Position numbers and translations under genes: made by a program
The notes under the pieces: model-generated
Database searches by the model: none
What the model was told of the DNA's origin: nothing
Seen by the model: the letters and a program-made list of their open reading frames with translations, nothing else
Shown here: positions 7,301-14,361 of the stretch, piece by piece
Layout of the letters: each line of letters begins with the position of its first letter
Numbering within the stretch: the first letter of the stretch is position 1
Assembly (NCBI GenBank): GCA_002413345.1
Contig: DHWU01000007.1
Span: 1-27,501, forward strand
Reading direction: 5' to 3'
From: Propionibacteriaceae bacterium UBA5174
Lineage (GTDB): Bacteria > Actinomycetota > Actinomycetes > Propionibacteriales > Propionibacteriaceae
DNA length: 27,501 bases

Positions 7301-9037
7301 ACCAACCCGGCGTCCGCCGGTGGTCGCTGCGGTGTCCGTGCCAGCGATAAACACCGCGAACAGCCCGCGGTCGGGAATGGTGCCCCCCGATGTCACTGCC
7401 AGTCGTTGGGCATTGCGTCGGCCAGTGAGGGTATTGGTGGTGCGATCCCAGATAAGGCGCGGGCGAAGCTCGGCGAATTCTTCGCTCGGATAGCGTCCGG
7501 CGAGCATGTCCAACACTGCCTCCAGCACCTGATCGGTGAGGGTGGCAAACGGCGCTGACCGGCGAACGAGCACGGCTAGCTCGGCCACAGTGATGGTGTC
7601 CATCGCCACCATTGCCACGATCTGTTGGGCCAATACATCCAAGGGGTTTGCCGGGATCTGCAAAGTCTCGATCTGGCCGCTGCGCATCCGTTCCACGGCC
7701 ACCGCAGTTTGCACGAGGTCGCCACGGAATTTGGGAAAGAAGATCCCTCGAGAGACTGCGCCCACTTGATGTCCGGCTCGGCCTACGCGTTGCAGCCCCG
7801 AGGCCACCGAAAGTGGCGCTTCCACCTGAATCACTAGGTCGATCGCACCCATGTCAATACCAAGCTCAAGGGAGGAAGTGGCCACCACAGCGGGCAGCCG
7901 CCCGGCCTTGAGGTCTTCCTCGGTCTGACTGCGTTGCTCGCGACTGATCGAACCGTGGTGGGCGCGGGCCAGCACCGCTGGGGCGCCGTGGCTGATGGCA
8001 GATTGGGCCATCACCTCCGCAGGTAAGCGGGTGGGGGTATTGCCGGTTACCTGCGGTTCGAGCCCGAGGCGTTCGACCCAGATTTCGTTCAACCGGGAGG
8101 TCAACCGTTCGGCTACTCGGCGAGCGTTCACAAAGACCAGGGTCGAGTGGTGGGCTGCGATGGCGTCGACGATGCGTTCCTCGACATGGGGCCAAATTGA
8201 GGCTTGGGCCGACACCTGACGGGGATCGGCCGTTGACGCTGCAGGTCCTTGCGCTGTAGCTTCCGGCGCTGCAGGTTCACCAATCTTGGCCGCGGCGAGA
8301 TCATTCAGGTCAGCCACCGGTACCACCACCGAAAGGTCCCACTGTTTCGGTGAGCTGGGGGTCACCTGGGTGACCGGGCGTCCGCCAGCCAGAAATCTGG
8401 CGACTTCCTCGATCGGCTTCACCGTGGCGGACAACCCCACGCGTTGGGCCGGGCGCGCCAACTGTGCGTCCAAGCGCTCCAAGCTGAGGGCTAGATGGGC
8501 GCCACGTTTGGTACCAGCTAGGGCATGAATCTCATCGACAATCACCGTTTGGACGCCGCGCAGTGATTCGCGGGCAGCCGAGGTTAGTAACAGAAACAAC
8601 GATTCTGGGGTGGTTACCAAGATGTCGCTGCCACCGCGGGCGAAGGCGCGACGTTCTTGTGGTGAAGTGTCGCCGGTACGCACCGCCACTGACACCGGGG
8701 GAGGTGTCGAACCGAGGCGTTGCGCAGCCTGGCCAATGCCGACTAATGGCTCACGAAGGTTGCGTTCTACGTCAACAGCCAGTGCTTTCAGCGGAGAAAT
8801 GTAGAGCACCCGGCAACGCTGCGCCGGTTGAGGAACCGGTTGGGTGGCCAGTTGATCCAGCGCCCACAAGAAGGCCGCCAGGGTCTTGCCTGAGCCGGTC
8901 GGCGCAACCACCAACGTGTGTTCCCCAGATGAAATCGCCTGCCAGGCTTCGGATTGGGCTGGCGTGGGTGCGGCAAAGTTGCTGGCGAACCATTCACGAG
9001 TGGCTGCCGAAAACCGCCCCAACACGTCGTTGCTCAT
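4388..9037 (-). CDS. lhr: Lhr-type ATP-dependent helicase
   Basis: This 1549-residue superfamily 2 helicase is a 3'-to-5' nucleic-acid translocase linked to DNA damage responses in mycobacteria. The ATPase core is clear: Walker A APTGSGKT at 45-52, a motif Ia SPLKALAVDV segment, the DEIH box at 168-171, motif III SAT at 203-205 and motif VI QRVGRAGHQ. The long remainder matches the Lhr-specific winged-helix and C-terminal domains. The length of about 1500 residues is normal for actinobacterial full-length Lhr. ATG 9037 is preceded by GGAG at a good distance on the minus strand. The gene is probably transcribed alone, with 88 bases between it and the efflux permease stop. I see no frameshift or missing helicase motif. 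Confidence 0.95.
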   Translation of the reverse strand: MSNDVLGRFSAATREWFASNFAAPTPAQSEAWQAISSGEHTLVVAPTGSGKTLAAFLWALDQLATQPVPQPAQRCRVLYISPLKALAVDVERNLREPLVGIGQAAQRLGSTPPPVSVAVRTGDTSPQERRAFARGGSDILVTTPESLFLLLTSAARESLRGVQTVIVDEIHALAGTKRGAHLALSLERLDAQLARPAQRVGLSATVKPIEEVARFLAGGRPVTQVTPSSPKQWDLSVVVPVADLNDLAAAKIGEPAAPEATAQGPAASTADPRQVSAQASIWPHVEERIVDAIAAHHSTLVFVNARRVAERLTSRLNEIWVERLGLEPQVTGNTPTRLPAEVMAQSAISHGAPAVLARAHHGSISREQRSQTEEDLKAGRLPAVVATSSLELGIDMGAIDLVIQVEAPLSVASGLQRVGRAGHQVGAVSRGIFFPKFRGDLVQTAVAVERMRSGQIETLQIPANPLDVLAQQIVAMVAMDTITVAELAVLVRRSAPFATLTDQVLEAVLDMLAGRYPSEEFAELRPRLIWDRTTNTLTGRRNAQRLAVTSGGTIPDRGLFAVFIAGTDTAATTGGRRVGELDEEMVYESRVGDVIALGTSSWLITEITHDQVLVTPAPGQAARLPFWKGDSLGRPAEFGKAVGAFVRELSALEPAAARTRLTQLGLDEWASDNLLGYLREQTEAIGRLPHDRQIVVERFRDELGDWRVVVHSPYGAGVHAPWALVVAARLRERYKVDVQAMHADDGMVFRIPDTDWDAEASGATTGLTELLTLVFPDPEEVPAQVQAQLGGSALFAARFRECAGRALLLPNRRPGKRQALWQQRLRASQLLAVASTYPDFPIVLETMRECVNDVFDVPALTEVLTDIRARKINTVAVETDRPSPFAASLQFGYVAQFLYEGDSPLAERRAAALALDPSLLAQLLGTNDGLALSELLDPETLTTTEIQLQYLSSDRKARDADELSDLLRVLAPLSIEELSLRSQDPASVPAQLSELAAQHRIFQLPDARWAVVEDAGRLRDALGIAVPNWLPESLLAPTNDPIGDLLSRYARGHTVFDAGEVADWLGIPVTAAREGLRRLVSAKRLAEGDLRPSGWTSPVPRRQPGGGEVIGYCDAEGLRLLRRRSLAALRHSVEPVTATDFARFLPSWQGIGAHRGVDGVLQVAEQLAGVAVPASALESLILPARVIDYSPAMLDELTSSGELLWQGHGSIGATDGWVSLHPAETAALTLDEPSAPTSPEASQLLAAIGGGGHFFSALTAASGLSEGQLAPALWELVWCGQLTNDTLAALRVRLGQGHSTHRTRAGTHRGRHRPALSTAALTRRISPPETAGRWSALPVAKPDLTTRLVAKGELLLDRYGILTRGSVAAESIEGGFAGIYPVLAAAEDAGRVRRGYFIEGLGAAQFGTTGAVDRLRDRAQDPKVTGSAAALVLAATDPANPYGAALAWPQRLGGHQPGRKAGAVVVLIDGQLVLYVERGGHSVLSWANDLALLDSAAKALAEATRQRILSNATLTKLNDEPALGSAQPLAVALASAGFVMTPKGLRLTR

Positions 9038-9125
9038 GCCGGACTCCGCTCACGACCGACTTTGCCCATGGTCAAACTCTGCCACGACGAACTGACAAGT
9101 CCGCCGCGGTGCCTGACTCGAAATT

Positions 9126-12100
9126 TCAGGCGGGCTCGCCGACGACATCGCGATCGGTATTGGCTCGCCGACCTGGTGAGCCCCCGGCCCGACGCTCCCG
9201 CCAGGTCTCCAACAGGCTGTACAGCACCGGTACGAGCACCAAGGTGAGCATGGTTGAACTCAGTAGACCGCCGATCACCACGATCGCCAGCGGTTTGGAG
9301 ATGAACACGCCGCCGCCGGTCAGCCCCAGGGCCATCGGGATGAGTGCGAACACGGTAGCCAGGGCAGTCATGATGATCGGACGCACCCGCAGCCGGGCGC
9401 CGTGCTCAATAGAGTCGGCCACGCTCAGTCCGGCCTTGCGTTTCTGATTGATCAGGTCGATCAGCACAATCGCGTTTGTCACCACGATGCCGATCAGCAT
9501 CAGCAGGCCGATCATGCTGGGTAGTCCCAAAGGCGTGTCGGTGACCAGCGACAGCACTAACGCACCAGTGGCCGCGAAGGGGATCGACACCAGCAGCATT
9601 AGCGGCTGCAACAGCGATCCGAAAGTGGCCACCATGATCAGGTAGACCACAGCGATCGCTACCACCATGGCCAGGCCGAGTTGGGCGAAGGAGTCGGTCT
9701 GTTGCTGCGAGACTCCACCGATTCGGTAGGTGACACCATCGGGAAGATCGAGGGCTTCCAAGCCAGCTGTGATCTGGGCGGTGGTAGCGCTGAGGTTGGA
9801 CGATTCGGAGCTGGCGCTGATGGTAGCCGCCCGCACCCCGTCCACTCGAGTGATGGTGGCGGGGGCTTGGACCGTGGACACCGTGGCCACTGCGCTGAGA
9901 ATGACCGGCGTTGCTGTCGCATCGGCAGCGTTTTTGGATTCGGTGGTGATTGCTTCGGTCTTAGCCTGGGATTCCAGGGTCTTGGACCGGGACGTCGCCA
10001 AGGCATCAAGTTGCTTGTCGACGCTGGCCGCACCGCTCGCGGCCGAGCTTGCCGCACTGGACAACTGCGCCAGTTTGGAGCTCAAACCCGAAACTAGCTG
10101 AGTGAGGTCAAAGACGGTCTGGGTGACAGCTGGATCGCTGGGGGTGGCGCTGGCTTCGGCCTGAGCCAAGGCCGTCTGAGCGGCGATCAGCTGCTTCTTG
10201 GTAGCGGCCACTTGGCTGTCCAGATTCTTGGCGGCCGCGGCGGCTTGGGACTTGCCCTTCTTGAGCGCTGCCACCTGTTGGTTGTAGGCATCAGTTGCTG
10301 CTGCCTTGCCGTCGGCCTGCAGCTTGTCCGACTTCGCGCTCACCGCGTCGGCGGCATCGGACTTGGCGTTGCCGTTCATCACCTGGGTCACTGGCAACTT
10401 GATCTGGCGCAACTCGGCGATTGATTTCACCGGAGTCTGGGAACGCAGGTAGACGTTCAAAGTGTCGTCGCCGGAGGCCAAGGTACCGATTAGTTGCCCG
10501 CGCACCGCGCGCGTCACCGCTTGACCGACAGACATCTGGGTCATGCCCAGATCAGCGGCGGCCTTGCCGTCCACCTGTACCGAGAGTTGTTCGCGGGCTT
10601 CGCTGAGATCGGAGGTGACGTTGACCAAGTCAGGCACCTGCTTCATCATCGCCGTCACCTGTTCGTTGGCGGCAGCAAGTTTCGCCTCGTCTGAACCCTC
10701 GACGTAGACCACCACCGAGGAACTGCTGTTGCCCACGCTCACCTCGATGGTGCCGACGTCGGGTCCGAGGGCATTCAGGTTCGCCCTGATCCTGGACACA
10801 ACTTCCTTGGCCGAGTTTCCGGCTTTGAGGGGGACGGTGTAGTTGGCCTGATTGGTGTCCGACTGAGAACCCATGAAGGTGCTGGCTCCCCCGCCAATGG
10901 TGGTGGAGTAGGTCAGCACAGCGGGATCCGCAGCCAGGGCGGATTCGACTTTCTGAGCGGCGGCGTCGGTCTGTGCCAAGGAAGTGCCGGCGGGTAGTTT
11001 TTGACTGATCGCCAGCGACTCGTTGCCTTGGTCGCCGAGGAAATCAGTCTTCAGCAGGGGAGTGAGGGCCACCGTGCCAGCGAAGATCACGAAGGCAATC
11101 CCCAAGGTGATCCAGCGATGGGCCAACCCCCAGTTCAGCACTGGCAGATAGGCCCTGTGGAGCCAGGTTTCCCGCTCGATTTCTTCTTTTGCGGACGAAG
11201 CCGCTGCCTGCTTGGTGTTCGGTCGCATGAACACTGAGGCCAGCACTGGCACCACAGTCAGGGCCACCAGCAGCGAGGCGCCCAAGGCGATCACCACGGT
11301 CAGGGCGAACGGCCGGAAGATCTCGCCAGCCTGTCCGCCAACCAGCCCGATCGGCAGGAACACGGCCACTGTGGTGAGAGTGGAGCTCGTCACCGCGCCA
11401 GCCACCTCTTTGACAGCGCCAAGGATTGACTGGCTACCTGATTCGCCGATGCTTTGATGGCGTTTGATGTTCTCGATCACCACGATTGAGTCATCGACCA
11501 CTCGTCCGATGGCCACGGTCAAGGCGGCCAGGGTGAGGATGTTCAGGGTGTAGCCACCCAGCCACAGGCCGACTAGGGCAATCAACAGCGACAGTGGAAT
11601 GGAGATTGCGGTGATGATGGTCGGTCGGATCGAGCCGAGGAAGATCATGATCACCAGCACGGCCATGGCCAGCCCGATCCCACCTTCGACGCTCAGGTCG
11701 TGGATCGACTGCTCAATGTAGGGCGCCTGGTCGAATACCGTGGAGAAGCTGGCGTCATTGCCGAGTTGAGCTTCTAGCCCCGGCAGTAGCGCGGCTGCGT
11801 CCTTTGAAACGGTGACCGTATTGGCACCGGCCTCTTTGACGATGGACAAGGTGAGCGCCGATTTCCCGTTCACCCGGGAGATGCTGGTGGTGGCTACTGG
11901 CTGTTCAACGACGGTGGCCACATCACCGAGGCGAACGCTGCCGTCCGCGGTTGGGATCTGCAGGTCCGCGATCTGTGCGGCTGAACTGTAAGTGGTGCCA
12001 GTTTGGACGTCGAGATTGGCGCCGGGGGTGTTGATCGTCCCGGATGGGATTGCGGTTGAGTTGGCGGCAAATAGCTGCGCCACAGTGGCGGGGTCGATGC

Positions 12101-12686
12101 TCAGTTTGTTGAGTTTGGCGGCGTCGTAGGTGATCACTATCTCGTGGGTCTCTTCGCCGCCAACGGTCACTTCTCGCACGCCAGCCACACCTTTAAGGGC
12201 AGGCACGACGATTTGGTTGACCTTATTGGTCAGGTCGGTGACGTTGTCCGAACTCGACACGGCAAGCGCGAGTACCGGAATGTCGTCAAAACTTCCGGTG
12301 ATCACTTTCGGATCTACGTTGCTGGGCAAGGTTGACGAAATCGAATCGATGGCGCTGCGAATCTTGTTCGACATCTCGTCTGGCTTGAGGCCGTAATCCC
12401 AGGTAACGCTGATCTGGGAGACCCCAGAGGAACTCTTCGAAGTCACGTCGGTGACGCCGCCAACCGCTTTCACGGCCGATTCGATCGGTTTGGAGACTTG
12501 GGCTTCGACAACTTCGGGCGAGGCACCGGCATATACCGACAGCACCGTGCCGCGGGGCAGGTCGATCGAGGGGATCAACTCCTGTTTGAGCGCACCAGCG
12601 GCGTAGACGCCGACCCCGATCACAAGCAGGCTGAGTAGCAGCACTACGCTGCGCTGGGCAAGACTGCCTTTGGTAAGACGGATCAC
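9126..12686 (-). CDS. RND-superfamily efflux permease with a coiled-coil insertion
   Basis: This 1186-residue polytopic membrane protein is a proton-driven exporter related to AcrB/HAE1 and to the SwrC group of Gram-positive bacteria. It has an N-terminal membrane segment (about 9-29), a large extracytoplasmic loop, a membrane block with IGRVVDDSIVVIEN carrying the Asp pair of the proton relay, a second large loop and a second membrane block. Between about residues 770 and 925 (roughly 9915-10365) is an Ala/Lys/Ser/Gln-rich segment with long helices predicted to form a coiled-coil hairpin, absent from AcrB. The frame is open to 12767. I choose GTG 12686 because the protein then starts MIRLTKGSLAQRSV like its relatives and GAAGGG lies 10 bases upstream. 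The divergent MarR gene is the likely regulator. Substrates are unknown. Confidence 0.9.
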   Translation of the reverse strand: MIRLTKGSLAQRSVVLLLSLLVIGVGVYAAGALKQELIPSIDLPRGTVLSVYAGASPEVVEAQVSKPIESAVKAVGGVTDVTSKSSSGVSQISVTWDYGLKPDEMSNKIRSAIDSISSTLPSNVDPKVITGSFDDIPVLALAVSSSDNVTDLTNKVNQIVVPALKGVAGVREVTVGGEETHEIVITYDAAKLNKLSIDPATVAQLFAANSTAIPSGTINTPGANLDVQTGTTYSSAAQIADLQIPTADGSVRLGDVATVVEQPVATTSISRVNGKSALTLSIVKEAGANTVTVSKDAAALLPGLEAQLGNDASFSTVFDQAPYIEQSIHDLSVEGGIGLAMAVLVIMIFLGSIRPTIITAISIPLSLLIALVGLWLGGYTLNILTLAALTVAIGRVVDDSIVVIENIKRHQSIGESGSQSILGAVKEVAGAVTSSTLTTVAVFLPIGLVGGQAGEIFRPFALTVVIALGASLLVALTVVPVLASVFMRPNTKQAAASSAKEEIERETWLHRAYLPVLNWGLAHRWITLGIAFVIFAGTVALTPLLKTDFLGDQGNESLAISQKLPAGTSLAQTDAAAQKVESALAADPAVLTYSTTIGGGASTFMGSQSDTNQANYTVPLKAGNSAKEVVSRIRANLNALGPDVGTIEVSVGNSSSSVVVYVEGSDEAKLAAANEQVTAMMKQVPDLVNVTSDLSEAREQLSVQVDGKAAADLGMTQMSVGQAVTRAVRGQLIGTLASGDDTLNVYLRSQTPVKSIAELRQIKLPVTQVMNGNAKSDAADAVSAKSDKLQADGKAAATDAYNQQVAALKKGKSQAAAAAKNLDSQVAATKKQLIAAQTALAQAEASATPSDPAVTQTVFDLTQLVSGLSSKLAQLSSAASSAASGAASVDKQLDALATSRSKTLESQAKTEAITTESKNAADATATPVILSAVATVSTVQAPATITRVDGVRAATISASSESSNLSATTAQITAGLEALDLPDGVTYRIGGVSQQQTDSFAQLGLAMVVAIAVVYLIMVATFGSLLQPLMLLVSIPFAATGALVLSLVTDTPLGLPSMIGLLMLIGIVVTNAIVLIDLINQKRKAGLSVADSIEHGARLRVRPIIMTALATVFALIPMALGLTGGGVFISKPLAIVVIGGLLSSTMLTLVLVPVLYSLLETWRERRAGGSPGRRANTDRDVVGEPA

Positions 12687-12742
12687 AGCGCAGAAACCCT
12701 TCAATTGGTCGCCAGATGGTGGCCGAACCGCTGCCACATCGG

Positions 12743-12777
12743 TTAGCCTAGCACTAAGTAATTTCACACCTCAGGGG
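12743..12777. promoter_or_regulatory. Divergent control region of the RND permease and marR
   Basis: The 97 bases between the two divergent starts contain a small dyad TTAG-N7-CTAA (12743-12757) over AT-rich sequence that could hold -10 elements for both directions. A Shine-Dalgarno AGGGGG (12773-12777 region) lies before the marR GTG. MarR proteins usually bind short palindromes in such places. The dyad is only four bases per arm, so the operator call is weak. Confidence 0.3.
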
Positions 12778-12783
12778 GTAGCC

Positions 12784-13266
12784 GTGCATCGGTCAGTTGA
12801 TCTTGAGGCGCTCGGCCTCGACGCTGACCGGGCTGAGCTGGTTCGACAGGTGCTTGCCCTGCACGGGCAGGTGCATGACCAGGCACTGATGGTTGCTGGA
12901 CCGATCCCACAGTCGCGTGAACTGACCACGCAGCAGCTTCGGGTGCTCGGATTTGTGGTCAAGGAGCCAGGGCTGTCTGGGCACACTCTGGGACAGCGTC
13001 TCGGGGTGAGTGCTCCCACGGCGAGCGGCTTGGTCGACCGGTTGGTGGATAAGGGCTTGGTGCGGCGAGTTGATGATCCCGACGACCGCCGGGTGCGTCG
13101 ACTGTATGTAACCGAGGATGGTCAACTCTTGATGCGAGAGGCCGACTCCCTGCTGGGCCGGGCGATGATGAAAGTGATCCAGGTGATGAGCCTGGAGGAA
13201 CTCGAAGTGATGCGGCGCAGTGCAGAAGTGATGCTGGCGGCGATGGCTCGAGCGAAGACATCCTGA
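12784..13266 (+). CDS. MarR-family transcriptional regulator
   Basis: This 160-residue winged helix-turn-helix protein is of the MarR type. The DNA-binding part reads LTTQQLRVLGFV, then LSGHTLGQRLGVSAPTASGLVDRL as the helix-turn-helix, then the wing VDDPDDRRVRRLYVTEDG with its typical DDRR. MarR proteins bind DNA as dimers and usually repress a divergent exporter gene until a ligand binds; here the divergent gene is an RND permease. The frame is open to 12670, but GTG 12784 has an AGGGGG site at the right distance and the longer form would overlap the permease start, so 12784 is preferred. Confidence 0.88.
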   Translation: MHRSVDLEALGLDADRAELVRQVLALHGQVHDQALMVAGPIPQSRELTTQQLRVLGFVVKEPGLSGHTLGQRLGVSAPTASGLVDRLVDKGLVRRVDDPDDRRVRRLYVTEDGQLLMREADSLLGRAMMKVIQVMSLEELEVMRRSAEVMLAAMARAKTS

Positions 13267-13313
13267 TCGCCTGGGCTGGTGGCAGGGCAGGCTGGCCTTC
13301 GTCACAGCTGTAA

Positions 13314-13336
13314 CTCGACACGCCGACGACACGCCG
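13314..13336 (+). repeat. 11-bp-period direct repeats, copy 1 (operator-like block)
   Basis: The 10-mer CGACACGCCG occurs at 13316-13325 and again at 13327-13336, a period of exactly 11 bp. The whole 23-bp block is identical, in inverted orientation, to 17192-17214. Weaker similarity continues upstream to about 13294 (14 of 21 positions). Direct repeats with an 11-bp period put two half-sites on the same DNA face and are typical of OmpR/PhoP-family response regulators. That this is such a site is inference. Confidence 0.65.
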
Positions 13337-13375
13337 GGCCGTTGTCAGATCATCAATCTCTGACGCTTGAAGCCC

Positions 13376-13405
13376 TTGCCCTGAAGTAGTCGGCCAGGCT
13401 AAACA
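13376..13405 (+). promoter_or_regulatory. Predicted promoter of structured RNA copy 1
   Basis: TTGCCC (13376-13381), an 18-base spacer and TAAACA (13400-13405) form a plausible sigma-70-type promoter. In copy 2 the matching elements are TTGCGG and TAGAAA with a 17-base spacer. In both copies the -35 box begins 62 bases from the start of the repeat block. The start of transcription would be near 13413. Confidence 0.45.
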
Positions 13406-13412
13406 TTCTGTT

Positions 13413-13591
13413 AATTAGGCCGCCTCGGTGGTCCGAAGAACAGAAGAAGGAAGTCGATCCAGGTCGAGCTTTTTGCTCGGGACGGCCCCGGTGGTGCGGG
13501 GCGGGTCGGCTGGTTGCTTCGGTTCGGCGTCGGTCATCACGCTGACGTTGGGAAGGGCCCTGGCGACTCATACTCGCCAGGGCCCTTTCCC
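13413..13591 (+). ncRNA. Candidate structured RNA, copy 1
   Basis: No credible ORF occupies 13267-13832. The segment shares ordered blocks with 16937-17116 on the other strand: CCTCGGTG (13423-13430), GAAGTC (13450-13455), a CCCC/GGGG hairpin with loop GGTGGTGC (13485-13502), a GGCTGGT run, CATCACGCT (13535-13543) and a terminal hairpin. A hairpin CGAGC-TTTTT-GCTCG (13465-13479) has a positional counterpart in copy 2 with different bases but intact pairing. Transcript ends are inferred from the promoter and the final hairpin. I do not recognise a known family; it lacks the C-rich loops of 6C RNA and the landmarks of tmRNA, RNase P RNA, SRP RNA and the common riboswitches I know. Confidence 0.6.
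13550..13590 (+). terminator. Terminal hairpin of structured RNA copy 1
   Basis: A 17-bp stem (13550-13566 with 13574-13590, one G-U pair) closes a 7-base loop CTCATAC. The 11-base core GACTCATACTC (13565-13575) is identical to copy 2. Its strength and its place at the 3' end suggest a terminator, although only TTTCCC and TCTTTCC follow instead of a full U-tract. The exact conservation of the loop suggests it is also recognised by something. Confidence 0.65.
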
Positions 13592-13677
13592 GTCTTTCCT
13601 CCCGAATTGCTGGCCGGCCCATGTCGTCGGCTCCCGAGGTTGCCCGGCATCTGGTTACTGGCCGCGGCATTGGGGGT

Positions 13678-13699
13678 GGGTAGGCGGCGGGTAGGCGGC
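13678..13699. repeat. Short tandem repeat (11 bp x 2)
   Basis: GGGTAGGCGGC occurs twice head-to-tail at 13678-13688 and 13689-13699, followed by a partial third unit. It lies in the non-coding stretch between structured RNA copy 1 and the small membrane protein. No function is evident. Confidence 0.5.
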
Positions 13700-13832
13700 G
13701 GGGTAGCTCAGTGATAGTCCTTGGGTGGCTCAGCCCGCGGCCCCTCCCCTAAGTGGGTGCGGCTTACCTAGAGTCATGCCGTCCGCACGCGACGGTGTGC
13801 AGACAACAGGATCAGTGAGGGGGGTGGTTTGG

Positions 13833-14042
13833 GTGACCGTTTCGGCCGCACCAAACTTGGACGGGGCGTCGCTTTCGCGCCGGCGTTCCCTGTTGCGCCC
13901 TTGGCTGCTCCTGACTGTTGCTCTTCTGGGTGCCCTTCTAGCTTTGATCTTCGGAGTGCTGAGGGGTGCCCAGTTGGCATATTCAAATCCGATACCGAAC
14001 ACCGCCATTGCAGCCCAAGGCAACACCATGATGCGTGGATAG
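13833..14042 (+). CDS. Small single-pass membrane protein, unknown function
   Basis: This short frame encodes 69 residues: a basic stretch SRRRSLLRP, one hydrophobic segment LLLTVALLGALLALIFGVL (about 22-40), then a polar tail ending NTMMRG. Arg-rich residues before the membrane segment favour an inside N-terminus. GTG 13833 is chosen because a G-rich AGGGGGG site lies eight bases upstream; an ATG at 13776 and GTGs at 13815 and 13824 are alternatives. A -10-like TAGAGT lies at 13769-13774. I recognise no family. The gene sits between structured RNA copy 1 and the LuxR regulator, and two strong hairpins follow it. The membrane topology makes it plausible; small size and lack of homology knowledge keep confidence moderate. 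Confidence 0.45.
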   Translation: MTVSAAPNLDGASLSRRRSLLRPWLLLTVALLGALLALIFGVLRGAQLAYSNPIPNTAIAAQGNTMMRG

Positions 14043-14108
14043 GTGAGCGGAAGCGCCGAGGACACCGGTGGCGATCAATGGCGATCTGCTCATCTAGGTG
14101 ACTTCGGT

Positions 14109-14142
14109 CGGGGCGACCCAGCCGTCCCCAAGGGTCGCCCCG
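14109..14142. terminator. Strong hairpin 1 of a tandem pair
   Basis: CGGGGCGACCC (14109-14119) pairs perfectly with GGGTCGCCCCG (14132-14142): 11 bp around a 12-base loop. It begins 67 bases after the small membrane protein. No U-tract follows. It may be a terminator for that gene or part of a structured leader for the LuxR gene. Confidence 0.5.
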
Positions 14143-14147
14143 CAGTC

Positions 14148-14185
14148 TTCCGTGGCCGGACCGATGCGGCGGTCCGGCCACGGAA
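14148..14185. terminator. Strong hairpin 2 of a tandem pair
   Basis: TTCCGTGGCCGGACC (14148-14162) and GGTCCGGCCACGGAA (14171-14185) form a perfect 15-bp stem with an 8-base loop, starting five bases after hairpin 1. This is one of the strongest hairpins in the window. The remaining non-coding stretch to the LuxR start also has the direct repeat GCCCCGGGCCA at 14227-14237 and 14281-14291. Confidence 0.55.
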
Positions 14186-14361
14186 CCCATTCGTGAGTCA
14201 ATTCTCAACCGCAAGGTCCGACTTCTGCCCCGGGCCAGCCTGTGTCGGTTCCGGTGCCGGGGCCCATTCCGGCAGAATGAGCCCCGGGCCAAGGGTTGGT
14301 CGAGGGGGTTGTGGAACGTGGGCGCGAGGAGTAGACCCTGACAGCATCGACGCGCGAACGT

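Noticed and set aside
13353..13714. Several open frames of 60-105 codons on both strands over structured RNA copy 1
   Set aside because: They share with copy 2 only the peptide GDSYSPGPFP, produced by the conserved hairpin itself; the rest is not conserved between the copies and no ribosome site fits.
13700..13717. GGGTAGCTCAGTGATAG resembles the 5' part and D-arm of a tRNA
   Set aside because: No acceptor stem, anticodon arm or T-arm follows; the match covers only about 17 bases of a very common pattern.
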